Part shown: in pieces, positions 52,288-61,742 of the stretch | How the letters are laid out: every line of letters starts with the position of its first letter | How positions within the stretch are numbered: position 1 is the first letter of the stretch | Assembly (NCBI RefSeq): GCF_963668665.1 | Contig: NZ_OY764902.1 | Span: 1,119,501-1,183,500, forward strand | DNA length: 64,000 bases | DNA from: an uncultured Anaeromusa sp. | GTDB taxonomy: Bacteria; Bacillota; Negativicutes; Anaeromusales; Anaeromusaceae | Reading direction: 5' to 3' | Translations under genes and position numbers: made by a program | Notes under the pieces: generated by a model | Databases searched by the model: none | What the model was told of the DNA's origin: nothing | Seen by the model: the letters and a program-made list of their open reading frames with translations, nothing else

Positions 52288-53649
52288 CTAGGCGTTGCTG
52301 CTAGTATCTTCCTCCATTGGCTCAATCATAGTTAACAAGATGAAAAAAGTAATGAGCGAGCTAATAGACAAAAATGCAAAAACTACATCCCAGTTAAACT
52401 TGTCAAGCAATACGCCCACCACAAACGGAGCAAACGCCCCGCCTAAAGATCCCGCTGTATTGACAATAGACGCTGCAAAAGGCACCTTTTCTTTTGTAAC
52501 CAGTCCCATTGGATACGCTAAAAACGTAGAATATCCCAAGTTAAGGAGTATCCCGGCCAACAACAACACCGCACCCAAAACAAAGGGGTCGTTCGGAGAA
52601 TAAAGTAGAGAGTACATCATAATTACGGTTGAAGCAGCAGTCAACAACATAACTGGCTTGCGTCTCTTATCAAACACTCGATCAGACAACCAGCCTCCAA
52701 TTAAATTCCCCAACATGGCTCCAATCCACGGTGCGGCAGCTACAAAGCCCATTTTCATAATGGAAAATTTTTTTACAGTAACTAAGTAAGTGGGAACCCA
52801 AGTCATAATGGCATACGTAATACCCACCATTAGAAAGTAGCCCAGCGCGCAGCCCCATAAACTCCGCGAAGACAATACTTGGCGATTTGTGTCTAACATC
52901 CGTATCTTTCGTACCCGAATAAGTTTATCCAGCCATTGAAGCCGCTGAGTTTTCTTTGTAGTTAGTCCCTCATTTATTTTAGCACTAGTCTTTTTCCCGG
53001 CTGTAATATATGCCAGTTCTGCTGTATTGCAATATTGACTATCTTTGGGATCATCTTTAACCATCCACCACCAAAGCGCTGAAAAGATAAATCCAGGAAT
53101 CGCAAACAAGTAGAATACTTCTCTCCATCCATAGGCATAAATAATATAAGCGCACAACGGCGGCACCACGGCTGGAGCAAACTTTATGGATGCCATAAAA
53201 ATACCCGTTGCCGTCCCTTTTTCGTGAGCTGGAAACCATTTATTAATCGTAGTTAAGCTACCAATATTAAGCGGTCCTTCAGAAAACCCAAGCAAAACTC
53301 GTGCCGCTTTCAGATGAAAAACATTCGACGCTGTCCCCATAATGGCCGTAGCCAAGGAAGTGAGAATCATCGATATAGATAAAATCTTCTTTACACCATA
53401 TTTGCTAAAAAGAAAACCAGACGGAATTTGAATTAGAGCATATCCAATATAAAACAGACTGGCCATGGCGCCAATATCAGTATTCGACATTTGAAAGCTT
53501 TCTTTTATATAAGGAACAACTACGCCAATATTAGCCCGGTCGGCGCCGGCAATCATGTAAACGCAAAAAATCAGCGCCATAACCACCCAACGAAATTTTG
53601 ACTTTTTTTCTATCATCTCCTGAACTTTTTGTTCTACTTGTTGTTGCAT
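52288..53649 (-). CDS. MFS transporter of the anion:cation symporter type
   Basis: The protein of 453 residues has about twelve hydrophobic helices and MFS loop motifs. The N-terminal segment YMIAGADRANIGVVVPYIKE and GYALIQIPSGFLFSKYG match the ACS family, which imports organic anions such as hexuronates, glucarate, tartrate and phthalate-like acids. It lies between the RraA-like and the dehydrogenase genes, suggesting they share a carboxylate substrate. The ATG at 53649 follows AAGGGG. Confidence 0.9.
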   Translation of the reverse strand: MQQQVEQKVQEMIEKKSKFRWVVMALIFCVYMIAGADRANIGVVVPYIKESFQMSNTDIGAMASLFYIGYALIQIPSGFLFSKYGVKKILSISMILTSLATAIMGTASNVFHLKAARVLLGFSEGPLNIGSLTTINKWFPAHEKGTATGIFMASIKFAPAVVPPLCAYIIYAYGWREVFYLFAIPGFIFSALWWWMVKDDPKDSQYCNTAELAYITAGKKTSAKINEGLTTKKTQRLQWLDKLIRVRKIRMLDTNRQVLSSRSLWGCALGYFLMVGITYAIMTWVPTYLVTVKKFSIMKMGFVAAAPWIGAMLGNLIGGWLSDRVFDKRRKPVMLLTAASTVIMMYSLLYSPNDPFVLGAVLLLAGILLNLGYSTFLAYPMGLVTKEKVPFAASIVNTAGSLGGAFAPFVVGVLLDKFNWDVVFAFLSISSLITFFILLTMIEPMEEDTSSNA

Positions 53650-53741
53650 ACAACACACCCCTTACTTAATTCATTACAGAAGACAAACAGCAACCGTACC
53701 AACGTTGTCATTAGCGCAGTTGCTGTTTGCAGGATTAAAGA

Positions 53742-54419
53742 CTAATCAATATATTCGCAGCCGCGTTCGGCAAGCGCCTTGTCTACCCAGGTGCGATCCC
53801 ACGCTAATTTTTCAATATCCTTCATAGTCTGTTGCTCCGCTTGATTTTTGGCCTGTGTTTTTTTCAATACTTCCGGCGCATCTTCCGGCTTAATCACAAC
53901 CACGCCATCTTCATCGCCTACCAGAATGTCGCCGGGATTGATCACGACACCGCCGCAAGATACGGGGAAATTGATTTCTCCCGGGCCGTCTTTATAAGGA
54001 CCAGCCGGATTCAAGCCTGCCGCATAAATCGGAATGTCCATGTTTTTAATGGCGCCGATATCACGAATGGCGCCGTCAATTACAAAACCGCCTAGGCCTT
54101 TTTTTATCGCCCACATAACCATCAATTCGCCCATAATGGAGTTGCTCATGTCGCCTTGCGCGTCCACAACTAAAATATCTCCAGGCTGCGCCAAATCCAA
54201 CGCTTTATGCAGCAAGAGATTATCTCCCGGTCTAGCTTTAATCGTAAAAGCAGGCCCTACTAATGGTGCGGCATTCATCGGACGGATTTTGGCGTCAACG
54301 CAAAACATGCGATTCATCATATCCGCAATATTCGCGACCGGCAAACCCGCAAAGCTTTGAATCAACTCCTTCGAAGGCCGAACCATATTCTTTTTGATAC
54401 GCAACCCAACATTAGCCAT
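53742..54419 (-). CDS. RraA-like aldolase/decarboxylase
   Basis: The 225-residue protein has the RraA/HMG-aldolase fold with FVIDGAIRDIGAIKN and DILVGDEDGVVVIKPEDA. Catabolic members cleave 4-hydroxy-4-methyl-2-oxoglutarate or decarboxylate oxaloacetate; others inhibit RNase E. Because it heads a unit with a hydroxyacid dehydrogenase and an organic-anion carrier, the catabolic lyase role is preferred. A possible scheme is import, oxidation to a 4-hydroxy-2-keto acid, then aldol cleavage to pyruvate. Confidence 0.88.
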   Translation of the reverse strand: MANVGLRIKKNMVRPSKELIQSFAGLPVANIADMMNRMFCVDAKIRPMNAAPLVGPAFTIKARPGDNLLLHKALDLAQPGDILVVDAQGDMSNSIMGELMVMWAIKKGLGGFVIDGAIRDIGAIKNMDIPIYAAGLNPAGPYKDGPGEINFPVSCGGVVINPGDILVGDEDGVVVIKPEDAPEVLKKTQAKNQAEQQTMKDIEKLAWDRTWVDKALAERGCEYID

Positions 54420-54586
54420 TTACAAACACTCCTTAATTGCTTTTTGAGAAATGCCGTTCATTTCTCTGCATCTTCTAGTAAATTGTAAATTATCAAAAAA
54501 TATTAATAAATAAAAAGGACACCAATTGCCTTATTGGGCTACGAGTTGCCTAAATCCAGTACGACGTGCAAAAAAGCGTGAACAAC

Positions 54587-54625
54587 GCAAAAAACCGCCC
54601 CCGGACTTTGTCCGGAGGCGGTTCT
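54587..54625 (-). terminator. Terminator of the cysteine desulfidase operon
   Basis: ACCGCCTCCGGA-caaag-TCCGGGGGCGGT on the minus strand is followed by TTTTT, right after the desulfidase stop codon. Confidence 0.92.
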
Positions 54626-54635
54626 TCATTTTCCC

Positions 54636-55964
54636 TCAGTTCCCGCGCGCTTGCTGGCGGGATTTTTCTTGTTTTTCCAGCATCACGCCGGTGATGACCT
54701 TGTCGGTTTCCAGCATGCCCGGGGCGCTGACGCGGCCCAGGTTGCGAATGGTATCTTCCACGGTTGGAGCGATGATGCCGTTGCTGTCAGGCACCACAAT
54801 GCCCCGCACCGCCATCAGCGAACTTTCGAGGGCTGTTGCCGCGGCGGTGGACAGCTTCAGAGCACAACCCACCTTGCCGCCATCACAGATCATGCCGGTC
54901 AGATTGGCGACGACATTCTTAATCGCCATTTCTACCGTTTTCGCCTTGTCCGGTTCCATCAGCCAGGTAACCGCCGCCGTCGCTCCGGTGGCCGCCGCTA
55001 CGGCGCAGCCGCAAAGAGCGGAGAGATTGCCCGTATGGATCTTGACGTACACATTAATTAAATGACTAATCGCCACAGCCCTTAGCAGCTCCTCATGACT
55101 TTTATGAAAAGCCTTTGCCGCTACATATACCGGCAAGATAGCCGTAATGCCGTGATTGCCGCTGCCCGCGCTGGACATAACCGGCACCGGCTCGCCGGAC
55201 ATGCGGGCGTCAGCCGCAGCCGCTGTCAGCGTCTTGGCCTCGTAAATGATGTCCTCGCCAGCCATGCCTTTGACCTGCAAATCCCGATAGAAAGCGCCGA
55301 TGCCCATGCCCAGACGCTTTTCGATCCCCTTTTCGGCGGCGGCGACGTTCATATCGACGCCTTCTTGCAAAAATTCCAGCTCCGTTGGCGGAATCTTGGT
55401 TACCGCTTCGATCAGCTTGGCCACCGTCACCTGAGGCTGTCGCAGAAAGCTGCGGCTGTCCGTATGAATGGCTGCTTCCCGTTCATCCTGCGCCAAAGCG
55501 AATACCGTTTCTTTAGCCGTTTCCAACAGCACCAACCGTGTGTGCTTTTCTTCAATCACTGCGCGGCTCCAGCTTTCGCCGCTGCGCAGAATGACTTCGA
55601 CCCATAAGGACGTCTTATCCGGATGCACCCGCACCGTTACCGCCTGGTCCGCCAGCATCCGCCGCGCCGCAGCTAGAGTCTCCGGCGAAAGCTCCGACAG
55701 CACCGAAAGCTGCTTTTCCGGCTGCGCCACCAGCGCCCCCAAAGCCGCAGCGATTTCCATTCCGGTTTCCCCTGTGCCGGGAATGCCTACAGCCACGCCG
55801 TTTTTATAGACATTGCTGTTCACCGTCACTTCCACCGTTTGCACCTTGCCCGCTAAGACTTTCGCCGCATGAGCCGCCGCCAGCGCCACCGCGCCCGGTT
55901 CGGTGCAACCCATCGTCGGCAGCACCTCCGCATGGAGCAATTCCAAAATATCTTCTTGCTTCAC
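54636..55964 (-). CDS. L-cysteine desulfidase / UPF0597 family Fe-S lyase
   Basis: The 442-residue protein matches the UPF0597/CdsB group, related to the alpha domain of Fe-S serine dehydratases. Candidate cluster cysteines lie in LPTMGCTEPGAVALA, LSALCGCAVAAATGA and MICDGGKVGCALK. The known reaction is cysteine to pyruvate, ammonia and sulfide; serine or other amino acids are also possible. It is the last gene of a sigma-54 operon with an amino acid permease and a C26 hydrolase. It starts at a GTG behind GGGAGG. Confidence 0.85.
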   Translation of the reverse strand: MKQEDILELLHAEVLPTMGCTEPGAVALAAAHAAKVLAGKVQTVEVTVNSNVYKNGVAVGIPGTGETGMEIAAALGALVAQPEKQLSVLSELSPETLAAARRMLADQAVTVRVHPDKTSLWVEVILRSGESWSRAVIEEKHTRLVLLETAKETVFALAQDEREAAIHTDSRSFLRQPQVTVAKLIEAVTKIPPTELEFLQEGVDMNVAAAEKGIEKRLGMGIGAFYRDLQVKGMAGEDIIYEAKTLTAAAADARMSGEPVPVMSSAGSGNHGITAILPVYVAAKAFHKSHEELLRAVAISHLINVYVKIHTGNLSALCGCAVAAATGATAAVTWLMEPDKAKTVEMAIKNVVANLTGMICDGGKVGCALKLSTAAATALESSLMAVRGIVVPDSNGIIAPTVEDTIRNLGRVSAPGMLETDKVITGVMLEKQEKSRQQARGN

Positions 55965-55992
55965 CTTACAACCTCCCGGCCCAACTCGTGCG

Positions 55993-57276
55993 TCAGGCGT
56001 TTTCTTGTTTTTTCATGAAAAAGTAAAGAGGCACACCCAAGGCCATCGCCCCCAGACCCCAGAGAATCTGTTCCATAGAAGCCTTAGATACCAGCCAAAT
56101 GCTGACCGCCACCGCCGCGATAGGAATAAACGGAACCAGCGGCAGCCGGAAAAAGCCTTCCAAATCCGGACGTTTTTTACGCAGTACAATGACCGCCAAA
56201 CAGGTTGGCACGTACTGGGCGAAACGAGACACCACGCTAATCGCCGCCAGCTTGACGAAGCTGCCTGAAAGCGCCACGGGAATCGCCAATAATACCGTAA
56301 TGAAAATCGCCCAAGTCGGCGTGTTAAACCGTCCGTTTTCCGCAATCTTACGAGGAACCAGACCATCTTGCGCCAACGCTACGCCGCTGCGAGGCGTCAG
56401 GAACGACGCCGCCACATTAATGCCGCCGATGGAAATCAGCGTCCCGATGGTCACCAGCCACTTGCCGGCCGGTCCGAAAATGGCATTGGCGGAATCCGCC
56501 ACAGGCGCCACGCTTTTCGCCAAATCCGCGCCCAGCGTACCCACCGCTACCGCCTGCACCATGAAATACACTATTGAGCAAAAGCCCATGACCATCATGA
56601 GTGCCAAAGGCAGGTTGCGCCGAGGGTTTTCCATGTCCTCCGCCGCTACGGCCAGCGCTTCAAAACCGGTAAAGGCGTAAAAGATGAGCAACGCTGCCGC
56701 GCCAAAGGAATCCAAATCAAAGCCTTTCGGATATAACGGCGTAAAGTTCCCGAAGTCGATAAAGAACGCGCCCAGAACCACAAAGAACAACAGCGGCAGT
56801 ACCTTGCCTATGGTAATCAAATTGTTGACGACCTTCGCCAGCTTCACGCCTAGGTAGTTTAGCAATCCCAAGCCGCAGAGAATGGTCAAAATAATGGTCG
56901 TCTTGTACGGCTCCTGCAAGGCAGGCGGCCATACGGCGCTTAAAGCCGTCACAAAACCCACCGCCATCGCCGCCCAGGCAATAATACCGATAGCCCAGCG
57001 CATAATGCCCACTTCAAACCCGACGAACTCGCCGAAGGCTTCCCTGGCATACACATAAGCCGCGCCGTTGCGGCTAAATTTACCGGCGCACTCGGCAAAG
57101 CAAAGAGCGATGGTCAACACCACCAACGTCATGAAAAGGTATACAAACACACTTCCCGGCCCAATTAAGGCCATGGCCTTGCCTGGCAATAGAAAAATTC
57201 CGGAACCGATAACCGCGTTAATCCCCAAAAGCACAATGCTCCAAAAACCGAACTTACTTTTTGTTTCGTTAGTCAT
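55993..57276 (-). CDS. APC-superfamily amino acid permease
   Basis: The 427-residue membrane protein has about twelve helices. The N-terminal motif LGINAVIGSGIFLLPG is the substrate-binding GSGIF helix of the amino acid-polyamine-organocation superfamily, and FYAFTGFEALAVAAEDMENP is also typical. It lies between the C26 hydrolase and the cysteine desulfidase, so a cysteine-related or gamma-glutamyl compound is a possible substrate. AAGGAGG precedes the ATG. Confidence 0.92.
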   Translation of the reverse strand: MTNETKSKFGFWSIVLLGINAVIGSGIFLLPGKAMALIGPGSVFVYLFMTLVVLTIALCFAECAGKFSRNGAAYVYAREAFGEFVGFEVGIMRWAIGIIAWAAMAVGFVTALSAVWPPALQEPYKTTIILTILCGLGLLNYLGVKLAKVVNNLITIGKVLPLLFFVVLGAFFIDFGNFTPLYPKGFDLDSFGAAALLIFYAFTGFEALAVAAEDMENPRRNLPLALMMVMGFCSIVYFMVQAVAVGTLGADLAKSVAPVADSANAIFGPAGKWLVTIGTLISIGGINVAASFLTPRSGVALAQDGLVPRKIAENGRFNTPTWAIFITVLLAIPVALSGSFVKLAAISVVSRFAQYVPTCLAVIVLRKKRPDLEGFFRLPLVPFIPIAAVAVSIWLVSKASMEQILWGLGAMALGVPLYFFMKKQENA

Positions 57277-57315
57277 GGGCTCGCTTCCTCCTTAATCCCC
57301 TAAAAAAACTATAAA

Positions 57316-58053
57316 TTAGTAAGAGTTCTTTTTAATCGTGTCAATAAACTTTTCAAACAAACACGCCATCGGCTCCGACGTTGCCGCCATCATCTCCGGA
57401 TGCCATTGCACCGCCAACAGCCACGCCCCGTCAGCGCTTTCCACCGCTTCCACCACGCCGTCCAAAGCCCTGGCGCTGACGCGCAGACCTTCGCCCAGCT
57501 TGTCCACCACTTGATGATGATGGCTGTTCACGCGCACCTCGCCGCTTGCGCCAATGGCTTCCGCCAATAACGAACCCGCTTTCACCTCTACAGTATGGCT
57601 GGCAATGTGCCGCGGATAGCCTTGCCAGTGATTCCCCACCTCCGGACCGGCCAAAGCCACGTCCTGGTGCAGCGTGCCGCCGCAAGCCACATTGATAAGC
57701 TGCATGCCCCGGCAGATCCCTAAAATGGGCAAGCCCATATGACGAGCCTCCTGAAAAACCGCCAGATCATAAACGTCCCGCTCCGGCAATATTTCTCCGA
57801 TCCCTCGGCGCGGCTGCTGGCCGTAGCTGAAGGGATCCACATCATGCCCGCCAGGAAAGACCACCGCGTCTACGCAAGTCAGCTGCGCCGCGATCGCCGC
57901 CGTATCCAGCACCGGCAGCAAAAGCGGCACCGCCCCCGCCGCCCGCAGCGCTTCTACATAGTCATGATTGATGTAATCCCGTTCCAAACCGGGAAACGGA
58001 GCGCCCGGCATAACCAGCCGGCTGCCCAACAATCCAATAATCGGTTCTTTCAT
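57316..58053 (-). CDS. Peptidase C26 / gamma-glutamyl hydrolase (PuuD-like)
   Basis: The 245-residue protein is a class I glutamine-amidotransferase-like hydrolase of family C26. The catalytic Cys is in LGICRGMQLINVA and the His-Glu pair in AVQWHPEMM. Relatives cleave gamma-glutamyl bonds, for example gamma-glutamyl-GABA in putrescine breakdown; no other putrescine genes are here. It is the first gene after the sigma-54 promoter at 58101-58115. The ATG at 58053 follows AAGGAGG and starts at the usual MKEPIIGLLG; the frame is open to 58116. Confidence 0.9.
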   Translation of the reverse strand: MKEPIIGLLGSRLVMPGAPFPGLERDYINHDYVEALRAAGAVPLLLPVLDTAAIAAQLTCVDAVVFPGGHDVDPFSYGQQPRRGIGEILPERDVYDLAVFQEARHMGLPILGICRGMQLINVACGGTLHQDVALAGPEVGNHWQGYPRHIASHTVEVKAGSLLAEAIGASGEVRVNSHHHQVVDKLGEGLRVSARALDGVVEAVESADGAWLLAVQWHPEMMAATSEPMACLFEKFIDTIKKNSY

Positions 58054-58100
58054 AGTAAAGGCCTCCTTACTTACTGCTAAAGGGTATAACCATTTAATTA

Positions 58101-58115
58101 GCAAAGTTGGTGCCA
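58101..58115 (-). promoter_or_regulatory. Sigma-54 (-24/-12) promoter of the C26-permease-desulfidase operon
   Basis: On the minus strand TGGCACCAACTTTGC is a near-perfect sigma-54 promoter (TGGCAC-N5-TTGC). It lies about 50 nt before the C26 gene and just after a sigma-54 activator gene. Confidence 0.92.
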
Positions 58116-58140
58116 ACTATCTTTGAACGCTATTGAGCAA

Positions 58141-58204
58141 AAAAGCAAAGACTTAGACCGCCTTTTCTCCTGGAAGAAGAGTTCAGGCATCTAAGTCCTT
58201 TGTA
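58141..58204 (-). terminator. Terminator of the PrpR-type activator gene or activator site
   Basis: GGACTTAGATGCC and GGCGGTCTAAGTC pair around a 25-nt loop, with TTTTTT shortly after on the minus strand. The dyad ACTTAGA/TCTAAGT 30-90 bp upstream of the sigma-54 promoter could instead be the activator binding site. Confidence 0.5.
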
Positions 58205-58344
58205 TATAAACAAATCCAATTTTTCTTCTCTAGAAACAGGTTGTCACCAGACCTATTTAAACCCGTTTTTATCCTATTTGTTGATGCAGAAGACCGTTCT
58301 TTTTTAGCGTCAGCCACCACGAAAGCCCAAACAGAACTATTTCT

Positions 58345-60348
58345 TCAACACAGCAACGCAAGCTGCCTCGCCACAGCCACGCCTTTCTCCGTTAAACGAC
58401 TGCCGCCCCGTCCAGTTTGCGCCTCCGCCAGCCCCCAGCTTTGCAGCCATTCCAACGCTCGGCGCACTTCCCCTTCGCCGCACGGCGCTCCCTGCTCCAA
58501 CAGCCGAACCCCCAAAGTCTTCCGTCCCGCCGGTCCCGCCGCCAAACAAACAAGCACCCTTTGCGCCAACGGCCAGGCGCTGTGCCGTCGAAAGGCTTCC
58601 TCTTCCAGCGGCGTTTCCCTCACATAGTACGGCAGATCCGCCTCGCCAATACGTTCCCCAGCGGCGAAGGCCGCATAGGCCGCCACATTCTGCAGCTCCC
58701 GAATGTTTCCGGGCCAGGCATACGCTAAGAGCGCCGCTTGCGCGCCTTCGTCCGCCGTAAGCTGCGGCCGCCCCTGTTCGCCCAAAAAGAAGGACAGTAA
58801 GGGTAAAATATCCTCGCGCCGCTCTCGCAGCGGCGGCACGACCAGCGGCAGCACATGCAGACGATAATACAGATCTTGCCGAAAACGCCCCGTTTCTACG
58901 AGCTGACGCAAATCCAGATGCGTCGCCGCCACGACACGAATGTCTACATTGAGCACCTGACTTGACCCCAGCCGGGTCAGCTGTTTTTCCTGGAGCACCC
59001 GCAGCAAGCGAGCCTGCAGCGCCAACGGCATATCCCCGACTTCATCCAAAAACACAGTGCCCCCATGAGCCTGCTCGAAAAGGCCTCGTTTCCCCTCGCG
59101 CAGCGCCCCCGTAAACGCGCCGCCTTCGTAACCGAATAGCTCGCTTTCCAAGAGAGCCTCCGGCACAGCAGCGCAGTTTACCGCCACAAAAGGCTGATGC
59201 TTGCGCGGCGACGCGTTATGAAGAGACTGCGCTAAAAGCTCCTTGCCTGTGCCGCTTTCGCCGGCAATCAGCACCGTCAGTCCGGACGCCGCCATCCGCT
59301 CCGCCAGTTGCAAGCATTCCCTCATTTGCACGGATTGCGTACGGATATCTGCAAAACAATACCTCGCCATCAGCCCTTGGGAACGCAGCCGGCGTTCCTT
59401 GGTCTTTTCCAACTGCCGCAGATAGGTGATGTCCTGCACGCTGAGGCAGCAGCCCGCCGGCGCGCCAAACTGCAAAATAGTCTGCTTTCCTACCAACAGC
59501 TCCCGTCCGGCCATTTCCACCACTTCGCCCCGCACATCACCGCCAGGCAAAAGCGCCGCCAAAGGCGCAGGAAGTACCTTTGCCGCCTTCCGGCCCAAAC
59601 AGGCGTCGCCTTCCAGCTTCAGCAATTCCCGCATCGCCGCGTTGGCAACCAAAATACGCCCTTGCACATCCAACAGTAACAGGCCCTCTTTAGCCAAATC
59701 CACCACCGACTCCAGCTGCGCCTTCTGCAAAAACAGCTGTCGCTGCTGTTCTTTGATGCCGCCTGCCACATTAACAGTCGACTCCGCATATAAGACCAAA
59801 CGCCGGCTGAGTTCGGCGCACTCCAAACCCAAACGGTTGATGATTTCTAAAAAGGTCGAGATATCAATTACCCGATTGCCTAAATCGACAATCATCGAAA
59901 TCGGCGGCGGCACCAAATGGGCCTCCCCGGGAGTCGTCGCCAACAGGCAGTCTACGGCTTTATCCGGGTCATACGGAATCAAGCGCAAATGCCGCAAACC
60001 AACCTGGTACAAAAAGGCCACCGTCTCCAGCGTCGTCTCCGGCGCGTCGTTGACCACCAGCACCCTCGTTCCCTCAGGCAAAGACAACAGAGGCTCTACC
60101 GCCCCTTCGCGCACCGTCCGCTGCACCACCAGAATGCGGCTGGTATCCGGCACATAGCCCTCCACCTCCAGCACCTTGCTTTTCAGCATCACCAGCACCA
60201 CGTCTTCTTCCAGCCGCGCCGGCTGCGCCAACGCATTCAACGCATAGAGACGGATGTCTACATAGCCTGCCAGAACCTCTTCCAGGTTGTCTTTTAAAAA
60301 CGCCCCTAATTGCGTTACACCGTTCGTCACTATCGCGATGGTTTTCAT
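58345..60348 (-). CDS. PrpR-type sigma-54-dependent activator with a non-Fis C terminus
   Basis: The 667-residue protein has an N-terminal PrpR_N-like sensor (about 1-190), a PAS domain (about 210-310), and the AAA+ domain with [14 protein letters not shown] and [10 protein letters not shown]. The C terminus is not a Fis helix-turn-helix but a region like a winged helix ([18 protein letters not shown], then [16 protein letters not shown]). It faces the sigma-54 promoter at 58101 and should control the C26-permease-desulfidase operon, with a metabolite binding the PrpR_N domain. The ATG at 60348 follows GAGAGG; the frame is open to 60381. Confidence 0.9.
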   Translation of the reverse strand: MKTIAIVTNGVTQLGAFLKDNLEEVLAGYVDIRLYALNALAQPARLEEDVVLVMLKSKVLEVEGYVPDTSRILVVQRTVREGAVEPLLSLPEGTRVLVVNDAPETTLETVAFLYQVGLRHLRLIPYDPDKAVDCLLATTPGEAHLVPPPISMIVDLGNRVIDISTFLEIINRLGLECAELSRRLVLYAESTVNVAGGIKEQQRQLFLQKAQLESVVDLAKEGLLLLDVQGRILVANAAMRELLKLEGDACLGRKAAKVLPAPLAALLPGGDVRGEVVEMAGRELLVGKQTILQFGAPAGCCLSVQDITYLRQLEKTKERRLRSQGLMARYCFADIRTQSVQMRECLQLAERMAASGLTVLIAGESGTGKELLAQSLHNASPRKHQPFVAVNCAAVPEALLESELFGYEGGAFTGALREGKRGLFEQAHGGTVFLDEVGDMPLALQARLLRVLQEKQLTRLGSSQVLNVDIRVVAATHLDLRQLVETGRFRQDLYYRLHVLPLVVPPLRERREDILPLLSFFLGEQGRPQLTADEGAQAALLAYAWPGNIRELQNVAAYAAFAAGERIGEADLPYYVRETPLEEEAFRRHSAWPLAQRVLVCLAAGPAGRKTLGVRLLEQGAPCGEGEVRRALEWLQSWGLAEAQTGRGGSRLTEKGVAVARQLALLC

Positions 60349-60495
60349 CAAATTCCGCCTCTCCGCAGTAAAAACAAGCATACTCTTCTCCGCTATGCAC
60401 AGAAGAACTCTATGTTAATGGGTACGGATTCTTGCTTAGCTGCAAAAACTCCTGCTCTGCACAGCGAGCGCTTTTGAGATCCGCGCCGCAAAGCA

Positions 60496-61269
60496 CTATA
60501 GCCGTTTCTCCATACTATGCCGCAGACATTCCAGCGTCTCCCGCAGGATCTGACGCACCTGTTCTTCCGGCAGGCCGCAACGGTTTCCCAACTCTCGCAG
60601 GGAGCGTCGTTTGGTATGGTCCAATCCAAAGTAGCCGCGCAGCAGCAAGGCCTGCTGTTTCGGCAGGCGACGCAGCAATACCTGTAGCATGGTTTGCCGC
60701 CACTTGTGCAGCGTTTGCAGTTCCGGCGAAGCTTCTTTTTCACTGCGCAGCACATTCCAAAGCCGCGCCTCCCCCTCTTTCGCCGCGTCCAGCGAAGCAT
60801 GGCCGCCTAAAAACACTTGATAGCAGCGCAGCCGCGCCCGATAGTCCGCTGCAGACAAGCCCAGCCGCCGCCAGCCCCATTCTTCGGGTTTGCCCCTCAC
60901 CAGCCGCTCTTCCTCCATGCGCCGCGTCTGTATGACAGCCTCATGCTGCCGTCGCGGCAAGTGCACCAAATACCCTTCCTGCCAAATTCCCAAATAAAGC
61001 CGTTTGCGAATACAGAAGGAAAGATAATTGGACAAGCAAGTCTTTTCCAACGCCTGCGGCCGCCGCGCCGCTTCGATGAGCCCTAAAAAACCTAATTGCA
61101 TCAGATCGTCTTCGTCCATACCCAGCGGCAGCCGTCGATAGCGCCGCAGCAGATGACGCACAAGGCCTTGGTTGCATTCCAAAAACTCATCCAGCGCTTT
61201 TTTATCTCCTTGCTGGTACCGTGTCAGCAGCTCCTTGTTTCTCGCATCCCAATCCACATCTTGTTTCAC
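60496..61269 (-). CDS. Orphan sigma-70 family RNA polymerase sigma factor
   Basis: The 257-residue protein has region 2 (ECNQGLVRHLLRRYRRLPLG, DEDDLMQLGFLGLIEAARR) and region 4 with a helix-turn-helix (RSLRELGNRCGLPEEQVRQIL). The middle part is unusual and rich in charged residues, and it lacks region 1.1. It is neither sigma-A nor an ECF factor by length and probably an alternative factor of the sporulation/stress type. It starts at a GTG behind AGAGGGG; the distance is long, so the start is less sure. No anti-sigma factor gene is adjacent. Confidence 0.83.
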   Translation of the reverse strand: MKQDVDWDARNKELLTRYQQGDKKALDEFLECNQGLVRHLLRRYRRLPLGMDEDDLMQLGFLGLIEAARRPQALEKTCLSNYLSFCIRKRLYLGIWQEGYLVHLPRRQHEAVIQTRRMEEERLVRGKPEEWGWRRLGLSAADYRARLRCYQVFLGGHASLDAAKEGEARLWNVLRSEKEASPELQTLHKWRQTMLQVLLRRLPKQQALLLRGYFGLDHTKRRSLRELGNRCGLPEEQVRQILRETLECLRHSMEKRL

Positions 61270-61433
61270 TTTACAAACAACCCCTCTCTTAAATTATGTA
61301 AATTCGCACAATCTTTTTTTCTTCTCTTTCCTTTAAGAAATTCCTTCCATGTACAACACCGCAGACAAATAACGGCAAGAAGCTGCTTTTCACACAGCCC
61401 CTTGCCGCTTATTCTCTCTGGTCTTTTTCTGGC

Positions 61434-61735
61434 GGAGACCGGATGCTACGCCATCCATGGATTTTCAGAGGAGACCGGCGATTATGCCATCCTTGGCATC
61501 GCCGGCATTAGGTACATCACGTACCGTCAGGCACTTCACGTGCCGTCGCCGAGTTCCGTTCCTGCTCCGTCGAGCCCTCACTCCAAGCAGTAGACGTCGG
61601 TTGCCATGCCTTCCATGGCGCAACCGACCCTAGGTGCTTCCGGCACCGTCGTACTCCTGTCAAAATCCGCGCCTCGTAACCCTCCTGCGTACCCTCCGGT
61701 TCTCATCGCGACTCTTGTTCAGTCCTCGTTCCCAC
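61434..61735 (-). repeat. Composite hairpin repeat, tandem double copy n
   Basis: Two composite units follow each other: 61434-61585 (GGAGACCGGATGCTACGCC to TCGAGCCCTC) and 61594-61735 (GACGTCGGTTGCCATGCC to CTCTTGTTCAG). They are inverted relative to copies d and j. The hairpins differ from those by compensating changes, for example GGCAC/GTGCC in the first unit and GGTGC/GCACC in the second. Together with the neighbouring repeats they fill the 678-bp gap between the sigma gene and DUF445; no gene was found. Confidence 0.8.
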
Positions 61736-61742
61736 CCCTGGA

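Noticed and set aside
61434..61735. Clustered repeats as a CRISPR array
   Set aside because: The repeated units are composite hairpins in tandem and inverted form without regular unique spacers, and no cas genes are near.
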